Shown here one piece after another: positions 56,201-64,000 of a stretch of 64,000 bases of DNA. The notes below the pieces were generated by a model, which did not search any database, had not been told where the DNA came from, and saw only the letters and a list, made by a program, of their open reading frames with translations. The stretch lies in assembly GCF_038502225.1 (NCBI RefSeq), contig NC_091293.1:1-64000 (forward strand). The letters run 5' to 3'. Position numbers and translations under genes: made by a program. Position 1 is the first letter of the stretch. Each line of letters starts with the position of its first letter. Source of the DNA: Cherax quadricarinatus. Its lineage: Eukaryota; Arthropoda; Malacostraca; Decapoda; Parastacidae.

Positions 56201-59040
56201 ATTAAGTTTTTCAATAAACGCTTGGAAAAACTTTAAGTCGTCGAAATATTCTAAAAAATATAATTCTCGATGTTTTTCAACATTTAAAATTACGTTAAAT
56301 ATTGCTAAAAAAAATACAAAAGAAATTCGCAAAAAATAAATATATAATTTTGAGAACTTCATATATTTTTTAAAAATATTTAAATCAAGTAAAATCTCGA
56401 GAAAAAACGTGCTAAAATGGTGTTCATTGCATATTTGGACGATTTAGTGAATTTAAAATGTTTTTTGAGAAGCTCAGTTCAGGTAAAATTTTTAAACGTT
56501 TTAATCAGAATTAGTGATGCAATTTAATTTTATGCTATAAGTAAGCCAAATTATTAGATTTTTTGTGAAGTACTTTCCCAATGCGTATTTTAATTAAAAA
56601 TTAAATGAAGTTTTTCAAGAAATGTTTGTAAAGGCTTTGAATCGGCGAAATATGCCATAAAATATAATTTTCGATAATTGTTCAACATTTATAAATATTT
56701 TATATATTTTTAAAAAATCCCACAAAAATTCTATGAAAATTAGTAAAAATTTTGAATATTCCATATAGTTTTTAGAAATACTTGAGTCATTAAAAACTCG
56801 TAAAATGTGCCAAAATTATATTTTACTGCATATTTCGAGTATTTAGAGCACTTTTCAGACAGACATCACTTTTCTGCACTTTTTAATCAGAATTACTGCT
56901 GCAGTTGAATTTTATGCTAAAAGTAAGCTAAATTATATTTTTGTTAATTACTTTGTCAACACATATTTTAGCTAAAAATTTTGCCGTTTTTTATGAAATG
57001 CTTTAAAAATCTTCGAGTCGTTGAAATATGCCAAAAAAATATAATTTTCTATCATTTTTCAACATTCAAAAATATATTGCATATTTTAAAAAAATCACAC
57101 AAAAATTCGATAAGAATCGATAATTATTTTCAATATTTCATATATTTTTAAAATATCCACAAAAGATTCGGAAAGAAAACTGATTTTCAATATTTTATAT
57201 ATATATTTTTTTAAATACTAGAATAACTGAAAAACTAGAAAAATGGGTTAAAATTGTGTTTCATTGCATATATCGTCGATTTAGACTATTTTGAATCCTT
57301 TTCTGAAAACCTCATTTTTCAGCTAAAATTCATGGATTTTCACACTTTTTAATCAGAATTACTGCTGCAGTTGAATTTTATGCTAAAAGTAAGCTAAATT
57401 ATGATATTTTAGTGAATTGCTTGATCAACACATATTTTATGTAAAAAGTTTTGCCGTTTTCCAAGAAATGCTTCAAAAAGCTTCAAATCGTCGAAATTTT
57501 CCAAAAAATATAATTTTCGATCATTTGTCAACATTAATGAACGTTCACATATTTTTAAAATTTACACAAAAATTCTATGAAAATCACTAAAAATTTTGAA
57601 TATTTCAATTTTTTTTAAAATGCTTGAATAATTAAAAATCTCTGAAAAATGTGCCAAAAAATAATATTTTACTGCATATTTCGACGATTTAGAGCATTTA
57701 TAACACTTTTCAGACAACCATCACTTTTTAGATAAAATACATGGATTTTCACACTTTTTAATCAGAATTACTGCTGCAGTTGAATTTTGCGCTAATATTA
57801 AGCTAAATTATGATATTTCTGTGTGTATTTTGTCACCATATATTTAAACTAAAAAAAGTTGTAGTTTTTGAAGAAATGCTTCAAAAAGCCTCGAATTGTC
57901 GTATTCCCCCCAAAAATATAATTTTCGATCATTTTTTAACATTTTAATATATCTTACATAGTTTCCAAAAATCCTTTAAAAATCGATATAAATAAATAAT
58001 AATTTTAAGTATTTCATATATATTTTTAAAAATACATGGAATTTTAAAAGTCAGGGAAAAGTGGTAAAATTTTCTTGTTTGGCATATTTTGACAATAGCT
58101 TTTCTGAGAAACCTCATTTTTCAACTAAAATACAAGGATTTTCACACTTTTTAATGAGAATTCCTGCAGCAAATGTATTTCATGCTGAAAGTTACATAAA
58201 TTATTATAATTTTTTAAATACAAAATGAAGTTTTTCAATAAACGCTTGGAAAAACTTTAAATCGTCGAAATATTCTAAAATTATAATTTTCGATGTTTTT
58301 CAACATTTAAAAATATATTAAATATTATTAATAAATACAAAAGAAATTAAATGCTTTTCTTAGAAGCTCAGTTTCAGGTAAAATTCATGGATTTTTAAAC
58401 TTTTTAATCAGAATTAGTGATGCAATTTAATTTTATGCTATAAGTAAGAGAAATTATTAGATTTTTTGTGAAGTACTTTCTCAATGGAGTTTTCAAGAAA
58501 TGCTTGTAAAGGCTTTGAATCGCAGAAATATATCATAAAATATAATTTTAGACTATTTTTCAACATTCATAAATATTTTACATATTTTTAAAAAATCCCA
58601 CAAAAATTCTTTGAAAATTAATAAAAATTTTGAATATTTCATATAGTTTTTAAAAATACTTGAATCATTAAAAACTCCTAAAAATGTGCCAAAATGATAT
58701 TTTATTGCATATTTCGACGATTTAAAGCATTTAGAACACTTTTCAGACAGACATCACTTTTTAGCTTAAATACATGGATTTTCACACTTTTTAATGAGAA
58801 TTACTGCTGCAGTTGAATTTCATGCTAAAAGTAAGCTAAATTATATTTTTGTTAATTACTTTGTCAACACATATTTTAACTAAAAAATTTTGCAGTTTTT
58901 TTATGAAATGCTTTAAAAATCTTCGAGTCGTTTAAATATGCCAAAAAATATAATTTTCTATCATTTCTCAACATTCAAAAATATATTACATATTTTAAAA
59001 AAAATCACACAAAAATTCGATAAGACTCGATAATAATTTA
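53236..59040. repeat. higher-order repeat, left satellite block
   Basis: A marked monomer (TTAGTGATGCAATTTAATTT) recurs at about 53325, 56502 and 58406. A second (GAGAATTCCTGCAGCAAATG) recurs at about 56104 and 58152. The monomer order between the last two marks is a shorter form of the first run, as if about four monomers were lost. Confidence 0.65.
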
Positions 59041-59691
59041 GATCACTTTGAAGAGAAAGCTAAAATTCATGGATTTTCAAACTTTTTAATCAGATTTACT
59101 GTTGCAATTGAATTTAATGCTAAAAGTAAGCTAAATTTTGCAATTTTTGAGACGTACTTTGTCAACATATATTTTAACTAAAAAAATTTTTTTAATTTTA
59201 CAAAAAAAGCCTAGAATCGTCAAACATGCGAGAAAATACATTAAAATACTTAGAAAAAAGCGCTAAAATTATATTTTATTGCATATTTGGACGATTTAGT
59301 GCATTTTAAATGCTTTTCCGCTAAACCACATATTTTCGCTAAAATACACATTTTTCACACATGTAAATGAGAATTACTGCTGCTAAAAGTAGGCAAAATT
59401 GTGCATTTTTTTGTGTGTGAAATGCTTTGTAAATATATTTTTTTAATAAAATAATTGATGTTTTTCTAAAAATTTTTGAAAAATCTTTGAATGGTTGAAA
59501 TATGCCAAAAAATATGATTTTCTATGATATACTTTACACAATTTTAAAAAATAACAATAAAAATCCAAAAAATCAATATTAATTTTGAATATTTCATATA
59601 TTTTTTTAAAAAGCACTTGAAACAAAAAAACTTAGAAAAAACAGCTGAAAAGTTATTTTTTTGCATATTTTGAGCGTTTTGAATGCTTTTC

Positions 59692-62600
59692 GCAGAATTA
59701 CAGCTACACTTGAATTTTATGCTAAAAGAAGGCAAAATTATTCATTTTTTTGTGAATTACTTTGCAAATACATATTTTAAATAAAATAATTGATGTTTTT
59801 CGAGAAATCTTTGAAAAATCTCTGAATCGTTCAAATATGCCAAAAAATATTTCTCGATGGTTTTTTTAAGGTTTACGTATATTTTACACAATTTTAAAAA
59901 ATCACAATGAAAATCCGAAAATTCAATATTAATTTTGAATATTTCATATATTTTTTTAAAAAACACTTGAAACATTAAAAAAAATAGAAAAAAGCGCTAA
60001 AATGATATTTTATTGCATATTTCGACGATTTAGAACGTTTTGAATGCTTTTCCGATAAACCACATATTTTCGATAAAATACATAAATTTTTAAACATTTA
60101 AATCAGAATTATTGCTGCGTTTGAATTTTATGCTAAAATAGGCAAAATTATACATTTTTGATGAATTACTTTGCAAATATATATTTAAATAAAAAAAATT
60201 GCTGTTTTCCAAAAAATCTTTGAAAAATCGCTGATTCGTTGAAATATGACAAAAAATTGGATTTTCGATGACTTTTCAAGATTAACGTATATTTTCGACA
60301 TTTCTAAAACATCCCAATAAAAATTCATAAAAATCCATATTAATTTTGAATATTTCATATATATTTTTAAAAAGCACTTGAGACATTAAAATACTTAGAA
60401 AAAAGCGCTAAAATTATATTTTTTTGCATATTTCGACTATTAAGAGCGTTTTGAATGCTTTTCCGATAAACCACATATTTTCGCTAAAATACATAGATCT
60501 TAACACAGCTGCAATTAAATTTTATGCTAAAAGTAGTCAAAATTATGCATTTTTTTGTGAATTACTTTCCAAATATATATTTTAAATAAAATAACTGAAA
60601 TTTTTCAAAAAATCTTTGAAAAAATCGCTGAATTGTGAAATATGCCAAAAAATATGAATTTCGATTATTTTTGAAGATTTACGTATATATTACACATTTT
60701 TAAAAAATCCTAATAAAAATCCATAAAAATCAACATTCATTTTGAATATTTAATACGAATTTTTAAAAAGCACTTGAAACATTAAAAAATTTAGAAAAAG
60801 CGCTAAAATGATATTTTATTGCATATTTGTACGATTTAGTGCATTTTAAATGCTTTTCCGCTAAACCACATATTTTCGATAAAATACATCGATTTTTCGC
60901 ACATTTAAATCAGAATTACTGCTGCAATTGAATTTTATGCTAAAAGTAGGCAAAATTATGCATTTTTTGTGAATTACTTTGCAAATATATATTTTAAACA
61001 AAATAATTGATATTTTTCGAAAAATTTTTGAAAAATCCTTGAATCGTTCAAATATGCCAAAAATTGTTTTTCGATGATTTTTTAAAGGTTTACGTATATT
61101 TTACACATTTTCAAAAAATACCAATGAAAATCCGTAAAAATCCATATTTTATTGAAAATTTCGACTATTTAGCGCGTTTTGAATGCTTTTCCGATAAACC
61201 ACATATGCCAAAAAATATGAATTTCGATGATTTTTCAAGATTTACGTATATTTTACACATTTTTAAAAAATCCCAATAAAAATCCATAAAAATTAACATT
61301 AATTTTGAATACATAGATTTTCACACATTTAAATCAGAATTACTGCTGCAATGAATTTTATTCTAAAAGCAGTCAAAATTATGCATTTTTTGTGAATTAC
61401 TTTCCAAATGTATATTTTAAATAAAATAGTTGATGTTTTTCGAAAAATCTTTGAAAAATCGTTGAATCGTTGAAATATGCCAAAAAATATGAATTTCGAG
61501 GACTTTTCAAGATTTACGTATATTTTACAAAATTTTAAAAAATCACAATAAAAATCCAAAAATTCAATATTAATTTTGAAAATTTTTTATATTTTTTCAA
61601 AAAACACTTGAAGCATTAAAAAACTTAGAAAAAAACGCAAAAATGATATTTTTTTGCATATTTCGACTATTAAGAGCGTTTTGAATGCTTTTCCGTTAAA
61701 CCACATATTTTCTCTAAAATACACAGATCTTAACACATTTAAAGCAGATTTACAGCTGCAATTGAATTTTATGCTAAAAGTAGGCAAAATTATGCATTTT
61801 TTGTGAAATGCTTTGCAAATACATTTTTTAAATAAAATAATTGATGTTTTTCAAAAAATCCTTGAAAAATCTCTGAATCGTTGAAATATGCCAAAAAATA
61901 TGATTTTCGATGATTTTTCAAGCTTTAGGTATATTTTACCCAATTCTAAAAAAAATCACAATAAAAACAAAAAAAAATCAATATCAATTTTGAATTGACC
62001 ATATATTTTTTTAAAAAGCATTTGAAACATTAAAAAACTTAGAAAAAACGGCTAAAATAATATTTTTATACTTTATTGCATATTTCGTCGATTCAGAGCG
62101 TTTTGAATGTTTTTCCCGATAAACCACATATTTTCGCTAAAATACATAGACTTTTACACATTTAAATCAGAATTACTGCTGCAATTGAATTTTATGCTAA
62201 AAGGGGTCAAAATTATTCATTTTTTGTGAATTACTTTGCAAAGGTGTATTTTAAATAAAATAGTTGATGTTTTTCAAAAAATCTATGAAAAATTGCTGAA
62301 TCGTTGAAATATGAAAAAAAATATGAATTTCGATGATTTTTCAAGAGTTACGTATATTTTACACAATTTTAAAAAATAACAATAAAAATAAAAAAAAAAT
62401 CAATATTAATTTTGAATATTTCATATATTTTTTTAAAAAGCACTTGAAACATTAAAAAAATTAGAAAAAACCGCTGAAAAGTTATTTTTTTGCATATTTC
62501 GACTATTTAGAGCGTTTTGAATGCTTTTCCTTTAAACCACATATTTTCGCAGAATTACAGCTACACTTGAATTTTATGCTAAAAGTAGGCAAAATTATTC

Positions 62601-64000
62601 ATTTTTTTGTGAATTGCTTTGCAAATATATATTTTAAATACAATAATTGATGTTTTTAGAGAAATCTTTGAAAAATGTCTGAATCGTTCAAATATACAAA
62701 AAAATATTTCTCGATGGTTTTTTTAAGGTTTACGTATATTTTACAAAATTTTAAAAAATCACATTGAAAATCCAAAAATTCAATATTAATTTTGAATATT
62801 TCATATATTTTTTTAAAAAGCACTTGAAACATTAAAAAATAGAAAAAAGCGCTAAAATGATATTTTATTGCATATTTCGACGATTTAGAACGTTTTGAAT
62901 GCTTTTCCGAAAAACCACATATTTTCGATAAAATACATAAATTTTTAAACATTTAAATCAGAATTACTGCTGCGTTTGAATTTTATGCTAAAATAGGCAA
63001 AATTATACATTTTTTGTGAATTACTTTGCAAATATATATTTAAATAAAAAAAATTGCTGTTTTCCAAAAAATCTTTGAAAAATCGCTGATTCGTTGAAAT
63101 ATGACAAAAAATAGGATTTTCGATGACTTTTCAAGATTAACGTATATTTTCGACATTTTTAAAATATCACAATAAAAATCCATAAAAATCCATATTAATT
63201 TTGAAAAATTTCATATACATTTTCAAAAAGTACTTAATACATTAAAATACTTAGAAAAAAGCGCTAAAATTTTATTTTCTTGCATATTTCGACTATTAAG
63301 AGCGTTTTGAATGCTTTTCAGTTAAACCACATATTTTCGCTAAAATACATAGATCTTAATACATTTAAAGCAGATTTACAGCTGCAATTATATTTTATGC
63401 TAAAAGTAGTCAAAATTATGCATTTTTTTGTGAATTACTTTCCAAATATATATTTTAAATAAAATAATTGAAATTTTTCAAAAAATCTTTGAAAAAATCG
63501 CTGAATTGTGAAAAAATCTTAGAAAAATCGTTGAATCGTTGAAATATGCCAAAAAATATGAATTTCGATGATTTTTTCAAAAGCACTTGAAACATTGAAA
63601 AACTCAGAAAAAGCGCTAAAATGATATTTTATTGCATATTTCGACTATTAAGAGCGTTTTGAATGCTTTTTTGATAAACCACATATTTTCGCTAAAATAC
63701 ATAGATTTTTCACACATTTAAATCAGAATTTCTGCTGCAATTGAATTTTATGCTAAAAGTAGGCAAAATTATACATTTTTTTGTGAAATGCTTTGCAAAT
63801 AAATTTTTTAAATAAAATAATTGATGTTTTTCAAAAAATCCTTGAAAAATCTCTGAATCGTTGACATATGCCAAAAAAAAAGTGATTTTCGATCATTTTT
63901 CAATCTTTACGTATATTTTACCCAATTTTAAAAAATCACAATAAAAATAAAAAAAAATCAATATCAATTTTGAATTGATCATATATTTTTTTAAAAAGCA
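59692..64000. repeat. higher-order repeat of about 2.86 kb, right satellite block
   Basis: Marked monomers recur at one spacing: GAATTACAGCTACACTTGAA at about 59692 and 62550 (2858), CTGCGTTTGAATTTTATGCT at about 60101 and 62957 (2856), and the CATAGATCTTAA monomer at about 60505 and 63368 (2863). This is seven monomers per higher-order unit. Confidence 0.7.

Larger units (their letters stand above)
53130..64000. repeat. AT-rich satellite, about 400-bp monomers
   Basis: About 29 diverged monomers to the end of the window, and probably beyond. Shared landmarks per monomer: TTTAATCAGAATTACTGCTG, TGAATTTTATGCTAAAAGTA, CATATTTCGACGATTTAGAG, ATATATTTTTAAAA and CGTTGAAATATGCCAAAAAA. Spacing of the first landmark is mostly 390-425 bp, with some short units (near 53614, 55300, 58406, 59082). 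The type shifts at about 59290: left monomers have CACTTTTTAATCAG and GTAAGCTAAATTA, and right monomers have AACCACATATTTTCG and GTAGGCAAAATTA. No gene or long open frame is credible here. Confidence 0.92.

Noticed and set aside
53130..64000. Small open frames of 60-108 codons in the AT-rich block
   Set aside because: They are Lys, Phe, Ile and Tyr rich, follow the satellite monomer and recur with it, so they are chance frames.
53130..64000. A hammerhead-like core in the AT-rich satellite
   Set aside because: I looked for CTGANGA followed by a stem and GAAA in both directions in the monomer and found no complete set.

Overview
The window looks like animal nuclear DNA made almost wholly of transposable elements and satellite DNA. 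I see no host gene, tRNA, rRNA or CRISPR that I can support. Several 3' ends (the CCTGGAGAGAGTTCCGGGGG end, the ACCTAGTTG/ACTCACC end, the TTCTTATG tail, and the hairpin plus GAAACGTTTCG repeat) are ones I associate from memory with decapod crustacean genomes (crayfish, lobster, shrimp). The organism call is therefore an inference.

Layout. 1-1110: GC-rich and AT-rich simple repeats around a short unrecognised minus-strand coding fragment. 1113-2884: a broken LINE (reverse transcriptase only). 3990-4750: minus-strand 3' end of a CR1-like LINE (family B). 5124-10695: LINE N1 (endonuclease, RT and RNase H) with an ORF1/ORF2 stop-start overlap and a duplicated, GT-rich 3' UTR. 10767-11522: solo LTR with a GATAT target duplication. 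11528-14433 plus 30911-32781: two halves of one minus-strand Tx1-like LINE (Tx1-b). They are split by a plus-strand Tx1-like LINE (Tx1-a, 14434-30897) that has a 13-bp target duplication and a poly-A tail. Tx1-a in turn carries family K (19631-21785, minus) and N2 (21887-30190), and N2 is split by J, a CR1-type LINE with both ORFs intact (22912-26969).

34690-51264 is LINE N3, split by four insertions: a 199-bp repeat unit (37764-37962, 13-bp target duplication), an 11.1-kb block with 14-bp terminal inverted repeats (38432-49517), a solo LTR (49606-50343, GTCTC duplication) and a BEL/Pao-type LTR (51265-52615) next to an integrase fragment. The 11.1-kb block is itself nested. It holds LINE D (minus), a 3.4-kb inverted array of a 403-bp repeat flanked by a 16-bp duplication, and LINE B2. 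53130-64000 is an AT-rich satellite of about 400-bp monomers with higher-order repeats.

Most notable signal. The 403-bp repeat carries a compact motif that fits the type I hammerhead ribozyme core: CTGAAGA, a 6-bp stem II, GAAA, a palindromic ACGT stem III, and TCGA/TCGA as stem I. A TATA-like box lies upstream and AATAAA directly downstream. The unit is found both as an inverted tandem array and as a lone truncated copy, each with target-site duplications. That is the expected layout for a mobile ribozyme-bearing repeat (retrozyme or Penelope-like terminal repeat). Self-cleavage is an inference and has not been shown.
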